Below, piece by piece: positions 41,759-50,537 of a stretch of DNA of 64,000 bases (its first letter is position 1; each line of letters starts with the position of its first letter). Position numbers and translations under genes: made by a program. The notes beneath the pieces are model-generated. The model saw only the letters and a program-made list of their open reading frames with translations. It made no database searches and was not told the origin of the DNA. Origin of the DNA: Fictibacillus macauensis ZFHKF-1. GTDB taxonomy: Bacteria; Bacillota; Bacilli; Bacillales; Fictibacillaceae. Location: assembly GCF_000269865.1 (NCBI RefSeq), contig NZ_AKKV01000030.1:124001-188000 (forward strand). Reading direction: 5' to 3'.

Positions 41759-42225
41759 AGCAGCTCCTGTAGATCTAATGATACAATTCCTTTAGGATAA
41801 TCAGTGTATCTTTCCGTCTGAAACATATCTAGAAAACAAGGATTCTTACCATCAATTACCCGATCAATTGCAATCATCATTGCCGGAAAATATTCTCCAA
41901 GGTATTTTTTTCTCTGTAAGGTCGTATCACGGAATTTACCGTAAAATAAAGGTTCTAGTTGTTGTAATACATGTGTATTGACGTGGCGTTCATCCCAGAC
42001 AAGATCATAATCACCAGGTACCTTCTTAAGTGTAACGAAACTGCCATCTATATACACTCTCTTACACCCAGCTTTCTTTAAAATTTGCAGTCCCCGCTTC
42101 ATTCCAGCAAGTAACGTTTTTCGATGTGCATTCGTGCCAAAGGCCCGCATAAGTTCATCCCATGTTAGAAAATGCTTTCCAGGCGTCAAATTTCCTCGTT
42201 TGTTGAAGGTTAACGTCTTTTTCAT
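41755..42225 (-). CDS. Nucleotidyltransferase-like protein (DUF6932-type)
   Basis: 156 residues from ATG 42225 (SD GGAGGTG). The motif VYIDGSFVTLKKVPGDYDLVWD (residues 58-78) is a nucleotidyltransferase-like GS...D-x-D core: Gly61-Ser62 and Asp72/Asp74. This 'GSFVT-K-x-x-P-x-D-x-D' form is what I recall of DUF6932. Such small nucleotidyltransferases occur in toxin-antitoxin and defence modules, often beside XRE/ImmA-like proteins. N-terminal FNKRGNLTPGKHFLTWDEL is also typical of that family. Activity unproven. Confidence 0.6.
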   Translation of the reverse strand: MKKTLTFNKRGNLTPGKHFLTWDELMRAFGTNAHRKTLLAGMKRGLQILKKAGCKRVYIDGSFVTLKKVPGDYDLVWDERHVNTHVLQQLEPLFYGKFRDTTLQRKKYLGEYFPAMMIAIDRVIDGKNPCFLDMFQTERYTDYPKGIVSLDLQELL

Positions 42226-42412
42226 TCTCCACCTCCGTAGTTCACCCATCACTTTATAAATATGAAAGAATGATTCTTATTATGAAGAGTCTTCTGCTCT
42301 TACATAGTCTTCTTAAAAACCGCGCAACCTATAGAGGTTAAATTAGACAAGCGAAACGTAGTATGCTATTTTGATAAAGATTTTTAAGTAAAAACTAGGA
42401 GACGATTGCTTT

Positions 42413-43405
42413 ATGAAAAAAACAAAATTATGCTTTATTGGTGCAGGCTTTCATGCCACGACGAACATTTACCCTGCTGTTGTTGAAGCCGGTGCTGAAA
42501 TCGTTGCCATTGCTACACGTAGCAAAGAACGATCTCAAAGTGCACTAACGCGCTTCGGAAGTACGGGAACGCCTTATGACGACTATAAAAGCATGCTCGA
42601 AAACGAAGAATGCGACGGTGTTGTTGTCATTGCGCAACCGGATGACCACCCTTCTCTTGTTCTTGATTGTATTGCAGCTGGCAAGAATGTATATGTTGAG
42701 AAACCGCTTGGCATGAGTGAAAAAGAAGCTGCTATGCTTGCTGAAGCGGCAGAAAAAGCTGGCGTTGTTCTCATGGTTGGTTTCATGAAGCGTTTTGCGC
42801 CTATTTACACACAATTAAAAGAACTCATTGATGGTGAATCATTAGGAAAAGCTCGTTCCTTTACAGCACGATTTGCTGTTAACAGCACGCCATTTTGTAA
42901 AGACGAAGAGCAATTTATGAAATTTGCAGCCATTCATATTGTGGATCTTGTTCGTTTTTTATTTGGAGAAGCAGCGCAAGTAACAGGATTTCGCAACAAT
43001 GATAACGAATTTATTTCTCAAAGCATTTCTATTAAATGTGAAAACGGCATTGTTGGGAGCCTCTATTTCTCCGGCATGACAGCTTGGTCAAGAGAAAGTG
43101 AAAACGTTCTCGTAACCTTTGATGACGGCTTTGCCTACGCAGATGAAGTAACAAGTCTTACGGTTCACAAATCACAAACGTTCGATGATTTACCTTGGAA
43201 ATCATTAAAAGAAGCAGATACGGTTTATACACCTTCTATGACACCAATGTCCGGAGCATATCGTGACTTGTACTTACGTGGCTTTGTTGGGGAAATGGTA
43301 CATTTTATGCACTGCTGTGAGACAGGACAAACGCCTGTTGCAAGTGGTCAAGATAATGTGCGTACGATGGCACTCTGCGATACCATCCTTTCACACTTAC
43401 AATAA
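42413..43405 (+). CDS. Gfo/Idh/MocA-family NAD(P)-dependent oxidoreductase
   Basis: 330 residues. Rossmann N-terminus (KLCFIGAGFHATTNIYPAVVEAGAEIVAIATRSKER), then the family EKP motif in GKNVYVEKPLGMSEKEAAMLAEAAEKAGVVLMVGFMKRFAP and the C-terminal alpha/beta domain with FAAIHIVDLVRFLFG, where the His of the catalytic region is seen. Acts on sugars, cyclitols or similar; substrate unknown. Followed after 25 bases by a DUF4288 gene in the same direction. SD TAGGAG. Confidence 0.85.
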   Translation: MKKTKLCFIGAGFHATTNIYPAVVEAGAEIVAIATRSKERSQSALTRFGSTGTPYDDYKSMLENEECDGVVVIAQPDDHPSLVLDCIAAGKNVYVEKPLGMSEKEAAMLAEAAEKAGVVLMVGFMKRFAPIYTQLKELIDGESLGKARSFTARFAVNSTPFCKDEEQFMKFAAIHIVDLVRFLFGEAAQVTGFRNNDNEFISQSISIKCENGIVGSLYFSGMTAWSRESENVLVTFDDGFAYADEVTSLTVHKSQTFDDLPWKSLKEADTVYTPSMTPMSGAYRDLYLRGFVGEMVHFMHCCETGQTPVASGQDNVRTMALCDTILSHLQ

Positions 43406-43430
43406 GCGATTCTTTTAAGGGGGCTTGTAC

Positions 43431-43793
43431 ATGGCAAAGGAAACAAAGAGCTGGTACACAGCGGCTTTATTATTTGAAGCCGTTCATGATGGAGAACCAC
43501 ATCACGTGGACGAACACTATGATCCTTTTACAAAAACGTATGAAGAAAGTCATATTATTCTTTTTGCTAGCTCTCGTGAAGAAGCAGTACACATGGCACA
43601 GGCATTAGGAAAAGATAAGGAACATACGTATCAGAATAGTTATGGTGAACGTGTTTCATGGCAGTTCATTCGCATGATAGATTGTTATGAGCTGTCCAGT
43701 CATCAGCTTGCTTCTGGAACAGAAGTGTTTTCCCGAATGATTCTCACCTCTCATGAAGAAAGCCCAAACACCTTAGTACAACGCTTTATGTAA
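43431..43793 (+). CDS. DUF4288-domain protein
   Basis: 120 residues from ATG 43431 (GGGGG six bases upstream; the TTG at 43425 is within spacer distance). KSWYTAALLFEAVHDGEP, then ESHIILFASSREEAVHMAQALGKDKEHTYQNSYGERVSWQFIRMIDCYEL match DUF4288, a small soluble family of unknown function (often 'WY-A-lLFe'). Co-directional with the oxidoreductase and ended by a 17-bp terminator. Confidence 0.75.
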   Translation: MAKETKSWYTAALLFEAVHDGEPHHVDEHYDPFTKTYEESHIILFASSREEAVHMAQALGKDKEHTYQNSYGERVSWQFIRMIDCYELSSHQLASGTEVFSRMILTSHEESPNTLVQRFM

Positions 43794-43796
43794 TAA

Positions 43797-43850
43797 AAAT
43801 ACGAACGACGTTTAAGCCGCGTAAGTACGGCTTAAACGTCGTTCTTTTTT
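43797..43850. terminator. Strong bidirectional terminator
   Basis: GAACGACGTTTAAGCCG (43803-43819) pairs perfectly with CGGCTTAAACGTCGTTC (43828-43844), 17 pairs and an 8-base loop, with TTTTTT after and AAAAAT before. Serves the DUF4288 gene and the convergent methyltransferase. Confidence 0.9.
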
Positions 43851-44670
43851 ATATTCCTTTGACCGGAGTCCAATGCAATAAAGCAGCATGAAAGTGATAG
43901 GTGTACCGATAGCCTCCATTTTCTTCGACTAAATGTGAACGGAGAACGTCTGCTACCTCGTCCAATTTCGTATGATCAAGAGAAACGATTTTCGTCACAT
44001 TGTCGTTCAAAGCCTCATCGAAAGATCCGTATAGTTTCGTACTTTGTAACGGAATGAGCGTACAATTGGCTCGAATTCCTAACTCAAATAAAATATTTAA
44101 AAGATCGATGTAATCTCGTTTACGTAATGAAATAGTAAATCCACGACGATGGAGTTCCATATAGTGTGGTTTCTCTGGCCCTGTGTTCATGCCAACAATC
44201 GCTAGCCTTTTAGCCGTTCGGTTCATTTTTAAAAGTGCTTCTGTAATCTGAAACATTCGATAGTAACAATTAAAGCCAAAGACCACATCGTGTTGTGGAA
44301 CCAGCGTTGCCTCTTCCCACTTTTTATGGAGAAAGGACATGTTATAATATCCTTCTTGCTCTGCACGCTTTTCTAACGATTGTATAATGGCTTCGGCACT
44401 ATCCACACAAGTCACATGCTCTACATCACGCGCTAAGGAAAACGTATAATTCCCCCAACCTGGACCGATTTCCAATACTGTATCTTCCTTATGGACTAAT
44501 TTTGCAATTCCTCTATAAACATCATGTGCATAAGGATCCGGCTCTGTTTGCTTTCTTTTTTGTAAATGAGTTTTCCAAAACGCTTCTTCAGCGCCATCAT
44601 CGATCATTCGCTTTGGCATGTTACCTGTATGATCTACCATTGCCTCTTGCCATCTTAGGACATAACTCAT
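43849..44670 (-). CDS. Class I SAM-dependent methyltransferase, unknown target
   Basis: 273 residues. Motif I VLEIGPGWGNYTFSLARDV (about residue 66), motif II VTCVDSAEAIIQSLEKRAE, then HDVVFGFNCYYRMFQITEALLKMNRTAKRLAIVGMNTG. The N-terminal AFWKTHLQKRKQTEPDPYAHDVYRGIAKLV is typical of small-molecule methyltransferases. Alone between terminators, SD AAAGGAGAG. Target unknown. Confidence 0.78.
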   Translation of the reverse strand: MSYVLRWQEAMVDHTGNMPKRMIDDGAEEAFWKTHLQKRKQTEPDPYAHDVYRGIAKLVHKEDTVLEIGPGWGNYTFSLARDVEHVTCVDSAEAIIQSLEKRAEQEGYYNMSFLHKKWEEATLVPQHDVVFGFNCYYRMFQITEALLKMNRTAKRLAIVGMNTGPEKPHYMELHRRGFTISLRKRDYIDLLNILFELGIRANCTLIPLQSTKLYGSFDEALNDNVTKIVSLDHTKLDEVADVLRSHLVEENGGYRYTYHFHAALLHWTPVKGI

Positions 44671-44747
44671 CTCATTCTCTCCTTTACTAATCCGCTTCCT
44701 TCACTGTATCGGTTTTCAAGCCGAAAGGAAAGAACAGAAATGGCTAT

Positions 44748-45932
44748 TTAAGGAGACTGAGGAAGGGAATTATTGTGTGCTTGCGGTGACTTTATAAACA
44801 ATACAATAATGAACGACACCCCATTCAAGCATGCAATAAGCGTAAAGGTAGGCGCAAACCCTCCGAGTAGAACAGCCACACTTGAAGCAGCTAATGCTCC
44901 TAAGCCAAACCCTTGATAGATCATTCCATAGTTTTTACTTTGATTTTTTAAACCAAAAAAGTCAGCGACGAGCGCAGGAAAGATTGTAATATTGCCACCG
45001 AAACAAAAAGCAATTGCTGCTACCACAACAAAGAATATCCCTTTCGTTAGAGGTAGCGTACTTATTATCGTAACTGCTGTTGCTGTTACAAATAATGCCG
45101 CTGCGATTACTTTTAAGCGACCTACTTGATCAGATAGCGCCCCTAGCACAATGCGTCCAATTGTATTAAAGATTGCAACAAGAGCTACTGCATTAGCAGC
45201 GGTTTCTAAATTTAAGTGAGCAAGATTTACACCTATATCTTTCACAATTCCTATTAAGTACAAGCCACTCATACACGCGGTAAAAAAGATAATAAATAAT
45301 AAGTATGCTTGTTTTGTTTGTAGCATTTCTTTTACTGAATAATTTTTTTGTGACTGTTCTTGATTATCATAGTCCTCACTACCTTTTGCCTCAGAGAGCA
45401 GTAAGGCCCCGCCAATAACGAGGAACATGACAATACCTCCCCAATAGTAAAAAGCATGCGATACACCCACAACTTGAATGAAGTAATTATTAATGTATTT
45501 AAATATAAGGCTACCTGTTCCGTAAGCGCCTACAGAAATACCTGAAATCAGTCCTTTACGGCGCGGAAACCATTTTATTAGATTCGATAATGATGTAATA
45601 TAGGCTGTCCCATCTGCAAAACCAACGATGACGCCAGCTAATCCATATAACAGCCAGAGTGAGGAAGCTTGTGAGCTTAAAAGTAATCCTATCCCGAGTA
45701 CAAAGCCCGCCGTGATCACTAAGCGCCGTATCCCCCATTTTTCTTGCAGCTTTCCGGCAAACAACGTAGCAATCGCTAGGGCAAAACTTGTAATGGAAAA
45801 GGTTAAGGCCACCTCATTCAACTTCCAGCCGTATGCATTGACAAGCGGCTGATTAAATAAACTCCACGTATAAATCGTACCAAGACCCATTTGGACAATA
45901 ATCGTACCAAGAATTACACGTAATCGCTTCAC
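44748..45932 (-). CDS. OFA-family MFS transporter (oxalate/formate antiporter-like)
   Basis: 394 residues, 12 membrane helices, starting with GTG (45932) after SD GAGGAGA. The OFA hallmark N-terminus is present: QMGLGTIYTWSLFNQPLVNAYGW, with the inter-helix AGKLQEKWGIRR and SNLIKWFPRRKGLISGISVGAYGTGSL. Members include OxlT and the pyruvate-linked YhjX of E. coli. No oxalate enzymes nearby; monocarboxylate transport is the safe guess. Confidence 0.82.
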   Translation of the reverse strand: MKRLRVILGTIIVQMGLGTIYTWSLFNQPLVNAYGWKLNEVALTFSITSFALAIATLFAGKLQEKWGIRRLVITAGFVLGIGLLLSSQASSLWLLYGLAGVIVGFADGTAYITSLSNLIKWFPRRKGLISGISVGAYGTGSLIFKYINNYFIQVVGVSHAFYYWGGIVMFLVIGGALLLSEAKGSEDYDNQEQSQKNYSVKEMLQTKQAYLLFIIFFTACMSGLYLIGIVKDIGVNLAHLNLETAANAVALVAIFNTIGRIVLGALSDQVGRLKVIAAALFVTATAVTIISTLPLTKGIFFVVVAAIAFCFGGNITIFPALVADFFGLKNQSKNYGMIYQGFGLGALAASSVAVLLGGFAPTFTLIACLNGVSFIIVLFIKSPQAHNNSLPQSP

Positions 45933-46017
45933 ATGAATCTCCTCTTTTCTGTTCTTCTAAGGTGTATGGTTTCTTACTATTCCTCTACTTCACATTCAGC
46001 TCTTTATAAAAATATCG

Positions 46018-46044
46018 TTAACAAATATTAGGAATGGACGATAT
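46018..46044 (+). promoter_or_regulatory. Possible sigma-D promoter and inverted repeat upstream of the chemoreceptor
   Basis: TTAA (46018-46021), 15-base spacer, GACGATAT (46037-46044), near the sigma-D consensus TAAA-N15-GCCGATAA, 40 bases before the ATG. The same region has perfect 9-bp inverted arms AAATATCGT (46010-46018) and ACGATATTT (46038-46046). Confidence 0.5.
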
Positions 46045-46083
46045 TTAACGTATCCTATTGAATGAGAGAGCGAGGCAAATTGT

Positions 46084-48135
46084 ATGCAGTTTAAAAGCCT
46101 TCGACGGCGAACTATTTTAACATTTATCCCCATCATTCTTTTACTGTTCATTGCCGTGACGGTTAGTAGTTATTTTTATTCGAAATCACTGATTAATTCA
46201 GAAGTAGAAAAGAAAATGAATCATCAGCTTGATAGTATTTTAAATCAACAGCAAGCAGAGCTCGTCGGCCATGCTAAGCTACCTCAAATAGTAGCAAGGA
46301 CCATTGAAGATGATGCTACTATCCTTACAAAACAAGATTATAAACAACGCATAATCAACGGCTTAAAAGCCAACCCAACGACATTTGGAAGCGGTATCTT
46401 TTTTGAGCCTTATGCGTATAAGAACAACGTTAAAAACTTCGGTTTCTATGCTTCTAGAAGTCAAGGAGCCATTCATTACACTAACGCCTATATGAATGAA
46501 AAAGTAGCCTATACTCAGTTTGATTGGTATAAAAATGGAAAGCAAACGAAGCAAGCCTATATTTATACTAAGCCTTATATCGATGATGTAGCTGGGCACG
46601 TGCCTATGGTCACTATTTCAGTTCCATTCTATAATAACAAGCACCGCTTTCTCGGTGTTACTACAAGTGATATTGACTTACGCTATTTACAGCGGTTCAT
46701 TTCAAAAATTAACGTTGGGTATTCTGGACGCGCTTTCGTCTTGGATCGTCATGGAAACTACTTAACAAATACGAATCCTACGAAAATCATAAAAACATCG
46801 ATTCTTAACGATGAAAATACCTCACTTCTGCAAGTTGGTAAAGATATGTTGCGACACAATCAAGGATCTGCCTCTTTCACTGAAGGAGCCTTATTAAAGC
46901 GCGTGTATTACAAAAAAATGAGCGATACCGGCTGGGTTATTGCCCTCGTCGTCTCAGAAGACGAACTGTTCCAACCTATTTCCTCCTTGCTTCAACGCAT
47001 CGTACTCATTGGCGGAATCGTGCTCGTGATCGCAATTGGAGCTGCCATATTGAATAGCCGGTATATGGAAAATCAGCTACAACGCATTAATAAACATACG
47101 CGTTCTTTAGCGGAAGGAGATTTTACAACATTACTTCCTGTTAACACAAAGGATGAATTCGGACAAATGACGGTCCACTTTAATGAAATGACGCAGCAAA
47201 TGCAAGCCATACTCAGCCACGTTACGATGAATATTCAGCATGTGGCCGCGACGGCTGAGCAGTTGTCAGCCAGTGCAGCGTTTTCCTCTCAAGCCACACA
47301 ACAAATTGCACAATCCGTTCAAGAAATTTCAGCAGGATCTGAGCAGCAGTTGGAAACGATGGAAGGCGGAAATCGGCAAATGGATGAAGTTGCTCGCCAT
47401 ATTACTACGATTAAAGATCGGCAAGAACAACTCTCAGAAGCATCTAGTAAAGCTTCTACTGCCTCAAAAACAGGCGGACAAGCTCTACAAAAAGTCGTTA
47501 CACAAATTCAAGTCATTCAACAAAAAGCTGAGCATACAGCGGATTTAATCTCTGCTCTCAACGAACAAGCAAAGCTAATTGATACAAATGCACAAGCCAT
47601 TACTGATATTGCTCAACAAACGAATATCCTCTCCTTAAACGCGGCCATTGAAGCTTCTCGAGCAGGAGAACATGGCAAAGGATTTAGTGTAGTGGCTGAT
47701 GAAGTACGGAAGCTCGCCGAAGAAACTGCGATAGCCTCTAATAAGATTCACTCAACCATTGATCGTATTCAAAAAGATGCAATCCAAGCTGTTACCGTTA
47801 TGAACGAAGGAGTGATGGCTGTTGAACATGGCATGACTCTTACTGAGCACACAGCTAACTCTTTTCAAGAAATTGATGCTGTCACGATGAGCGTAGATGA
47901 ACAAGTAAAGCAAGTTGTTAGCGCTTTGCGCTCTTTGCAGCAGTTCACCCAATCCATGGCTCAAGGTGTAAAAGAAGTGAACGTCATTGCTCGACAGGCA
48001 ACAGCACACGCCGAACAAGTAGCCTCAGAAACCGAAGAACAAAGTGCCTCAATGCAAGAAATCACTGCAGCTTCTAGCGTTTTAGCGCAGATGGCTGAGA
48101 AGTTACAGACTGCTATATCCCATTTCCGAGTTTAA
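46084..48135 (+). CDS. Methyl-accepting chemotaxis protein with dCache sensor
   Basis: 683 residues. TM1 about 12-34, a ~265-residue outside sensor of dCache type ([73 protein letters not shown]), TM2 about 302-325, HAMP (to ~380), then the signalling domain with hairpin tip [28 protein letters not shown] (from residue ~519) and flanking methylation helices. Such sensors often bind amino acids or organic acids. No pentapeptide tether. SD GCGAGG. Confidence 0.92.
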   Translation: MQFKSLRRRTILTFIPIILLLFIAVTVSSYFYSKSLINSEVEKKMNHQLDSILNQQQAELVGHAKLPQIVARTIEDDATILTKQDYKQRIINGLKANPTTFGSGIFFEPYAYKNNVKNFGFYASRSQGAIHYTNAYMNEKVAYTQFDWYKNGKQTKQAYIYTKPYIDDVAGHVPMVTISVPFYNNKHRFLGVTTSDIDLRYLQRFISKINVGYSGRAFVLDRHGNYLTNTNPTKIIKTSILNDENTSLLQVGKDMLRHNQGSASFTEGALLKRVYYKKMSDTGWVIALVVSEDELFQPISSLLQRIVLIGGIVLVIAIGAAILNSRYMENQLQRINKHTRSLAEGDFTTLLPVNTKDEFGQMTVHFNEMTQQMQAILSHVTMNIQHVAATAEQLSASAAFSSQATQQIAQSVQEISAGSEQQLETMEGGNRQMDEVARHITTIKDRQEQLSEASSKASTASKTGGQALQKVVTQIQVIQQKAEHTADLISALNEQAKLIDTNAQAITDIAQQTNILSLNAAIEASRAGEHGKGFSVVADEVRKLAEETAIASNKIHSTIDRIQKDAIQAVTVMNEGVMAVEHGMTLTEHTANSFQEIDAVTMSVDEQVKQVVSALRSLQQFTQSMAQGVKEVNVIARQATAHAEQVASETEEQSASMQEITAASSVLAQMAEKLQTAISHFRV

Positions 48136-48154
48136 GTTTTGTTTGTAATGATTG

Positions 48155-48187
48155 AACGCAAAGGTGACATCATGCCTTTGCGTTTTG
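48155..48187 (+). terminator. Terminator of the chemoreceptor gene
   Basis: AACGCAAAGG (48155-48164) pairs with CCTTTGCGTT (48175-48184), then TTGCTT. Twenty bases after the stop. Confidence 0.78.
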
Positions 48188-48213
48188 CTTGGCCTTTACT
48201 ATCACCTCTCTAT

Positions 48214-49074
48214 TTAAACCACATCTTTGTGCTTTTCACGGAAGGAACTCGGTGATTCCCCACTCACACGCTTAAAGACTTTACTAAAATAATTACTACT
48301 CTCATAGCCACTTCGCTTTGCAATCTCGCCAATGCTCATATCACTTACTGATAACCATTTCATCGCCCGCTTCATTCGTTGATTTGTTACATACTGCATG
48401 GGCGTCTCATTTAAGTGCCGCTGAAATTGTTGAATGAAATAATATTTAGATAAGCCCGCGACTTGGGCTAGCATGTCTACACTGAGTGGAGAGCTTAATT
48501 GTTTGTGTATGCAACGTACTGCGCTCTGCAGTGATTCTGGTAATTCTTGTACTAGACTTTCTTGACTTTCGCGGCGTAACGTCATTGAAAATTGATAAGC
48601 TCGGCTGGAAGCTATGTATGGATCGTTAATTTTCTTGGCATACACTTCTTGATTAATTTCGTACAACAATGTAATAAGTGGAGAGTGCAACGGCAAATAG
48701 GTTCGCATTCCTTGTTCTATAATGTAGCAATCCCAACTTTTCTTTGCGATTTCTCCATTCAGCACAACATACATAAACTCCCATTCAACTACATCTTTTA
48801 CAGTTACATCACTCTTCTCTACGACGATCGCATCTCCTGGTTTTACAGAAACGGTTTCTCCATTTAGCTCTATGTGACCTGTTCCTTTTGTTGTATACAG
48901 AAACAAATATCCGTTAGACATAGTTTCATTTAAAAACAGATGATTCTTTATAAAATGAGAGGAAGTCCAGCGCTCCCACCCTGCATACCATAGATTAGCA
49001 GGAGAGGTGAGCTCACGAGCTTCATAGTGAAGAGCAGAAGAACCATATGGCTTTTCCAAAACGTGAAATCGCAA
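48214..49074 (-). CDS. AraC-family regulator of the mel locus
   Basis: 286 residues. Cupin-like N-terminal sugar domain (YLFLYTTKGTGHIELNGETVSVKPGDAIVVEKSDVTV) and C-terminal double HTH (LSVDMLAQVAGLSKYYFIQQFQRHLNETPMQYVTNQRMKRAMKWLSVSDMSIGEIAKRSGYESSNYFSKVFKRVSGESPSSFR). Starts with TTG at 49074, seven bases after GGAGGG. Divergent from the alpha-galactosidase and symporter genes, so it probably activates them in response to an alpha-galactoside. Confidence 0.87.
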   Translation of the reverse strand: MRFHVLEKPYGSSALHYEARELTSPANLWYAGWERWTSSHFIKNHLFLNETMSNGYLFLYTTKGTGHIELNGETVSVKPGDAIVVEKSDVTVKDVVEWEFMYVVLNGEIAKKSWDCYIIEQGMRTYLPLHSPLITLLYEINQEVYAKKINDPYIASSRAYQFSMTLRRESQESLVQELPESLQSAVRCIHKQLSSPLSVDMLAQVAGLSKYYFIQQFQRHLNETPMQYVTNQRMKRAMKWLSVSDMSIGEIAKRSGYESSNYFSKVFKRVSGESPSSFREKHKDVV

Positions 49075-49116
49075 TTTTCAACCCTCCTAACGCATTTATT
49101 TACCATTGAATTCTTA

Positions 49117-49144
49117 TTGAAAGCGCTTTACTATCGAGTATAAC
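49117..49144 (+). promoter_or_regulatory. melA promoter with overlapping cre site
   Basis: TTGAAA (49117-49122), 16-base spacer, TATAAC (49139-49144). TGAAAGCGCTTTAC (49118-49131) is a cre-like palindrome lying on the -35 and spacer, so CcpA binding would block the promoter when glucose is present. Confidence 0.7.
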
Positions 49145-49208
49145 ATAACTTAATTAATTTATTTTACATTCTTTTTTACTAATTTCTGATAGAAAAGAGG
49201 GATTTCTC

Positions 49209-50513
49209 TTGAAAAAAATTACATTCATCGGTGCTGGTAGCACGATTTTCGCAAAAAATATTTTAGGCGATTGCATGCTTTCTCTTGCCCTACAAGACTT
49301 TGAGTTTGCTCTATATGACATTGATTTCAAGCGCCTTCACGAATCAGAAATGATGCTGACGCAGTTGAAGCAAAACTTGAAAGCGCGTGTCACCATTACG
49401 GCCTATAAAGAACGCCGACCAGCTTTAGATGGCGCGTCCTATGTAATTAATGCGATTCAAGTTGGTGGCTATAAACCGAGCACCGTAATTGATTTTGAGA
49501 TACCAAAAAAATACGGCCTTCAGCAAACGATTGCCGATACGGTTGGCATTGGTGGTGTATTCCGTTCTTTACGTACCATTCCTGTCTTACTTGAAATCGC
49601 TCATGAAATGGAAGAGGTTTGTCCTGATGCCTGGCTTTTAAACTATAGCAATCCAATGGCTACACTAACTGGAGCTGTCCTTCGTTATACAAAGATTAAA
49701 GCAGTAGGTCTTTGTCATAGTGTGCAAGTTTGTACCGAGCATTTGCTAGCATCACTCGATCTACCAACTGATCATATTGAAGAGCGCATTGCCGGCATTA
49801 ATCACATGGCTTGGTTACTTGAAATTAAGCGAAACGGTGAAGATTTATATCCAGAAATTAAACGACGTGCAAAAGAAAAGCAAAAGCAGCTTCACAATGA
49901 CATGGTTCGTTTCGAGCTTATGGATAAGTTTGGCTATTATGTAACTGAATCGTCTGAGCATAACGCGGAATATCATCCGTATTTCATTAAGGCAAATGAG
50001 CCAGAGCTGATCAACCAGCTTAACATCCCAATCGATGAATATTTGCGGCGCTGTGAAAAGCAGATTACAGATTGGGAAAAAATGCGTGATGATTTAGTGA
50101 TGAATGAGCAATTAACACACGAACGCTCACGAGAATATGGCTCAAGAATTATTGAAGCGATGGAAACCAATACCCCTTTCGTCTTTGCTGGAAACGTTCT
50201 TAACACAGAAGGACTTATCTCCAACTTACCAGCTAAAGCCGTCGTCGAAGTGCCGTGCGTCGCTGATCGCAACGGTTTAAAGCCTTGTTCAATGGGCGAA
50301 CTTCCTGAACAGTTAGCTGCCTTAAATCGAACGAACATTAATACGCAGTTGCTTACAATTGAAGCGGCTATGACCAACAAGAAAAGTGCTGTATATCAGG
50401 CTGCATTCCTTGATCCTCATACTGCAGCTGAGCTTTCACTAGAGAAAATCATCGCCCTTTGTGATGATCTTATCACCGCACATGGTACGTGGCTTCCCGT
50501 GTATCATGCGTAA
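49209..50513 (+). CDS. melA: Alpha-galactosidase, glycoside hydrolase family 4
   Basis: 434 residues. GH4 enzymes use NAD and a divalent metal in an oxidative hydrolysis. NAD loop KKITFIGAGSTIFAKNILGD at the N-terminus; metal site region LLNYSNPMATLT, VGLCHSVQ (Cys-His pair) and GINHMAWLLEI (second His). The sequence resembles B. subtilis MelA rather than 6-phospho-glucosidases of the same family. TTG start at 49209 with SD AGAGGG. Forms an operon with the symporter 24 bases downstream. Confidence 0.9.
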   Translation: MKKITFIGAGSTIFAKNILGDCMLSLALQDFEFALYDIDFKRLHESEMMLTQLKQNLKARVTITAYKERRPALDGASYVINAIQVGGYKPSTVIDFEIPKKYGLQQTIADTVGIGGVFRSLRTIPVLLEIAHEMEEVCPDAWLLNYSNPMATLTGAVLRYTKIKAVGLCHSVQVCTEHLLASLDLPTDHIEERIAGINHMAWLLEIKRNGEDLYPEIKRRAKEKQKQLHNDMVRFELMDKFGYYVTESSEHNAEYHPYFIKANEPELINQLNIPIDEYLRRCEKQITDWEKMRDDLVMNEQLTHERSREYGSRIIEAMETNTPFVFAGNVLNTEGLISNLPAKAVVEVPCVADRNGLKPCSMGELPEQLAALNRTNINTQLLTIEAAMTNKKSAVYQAAFLDPHTAAELSLEKIIALCDDLITAHGTWLPVYHA

Positions 50514-50537
50514 AGAACAGTAAAGGAGGTAATGAGG

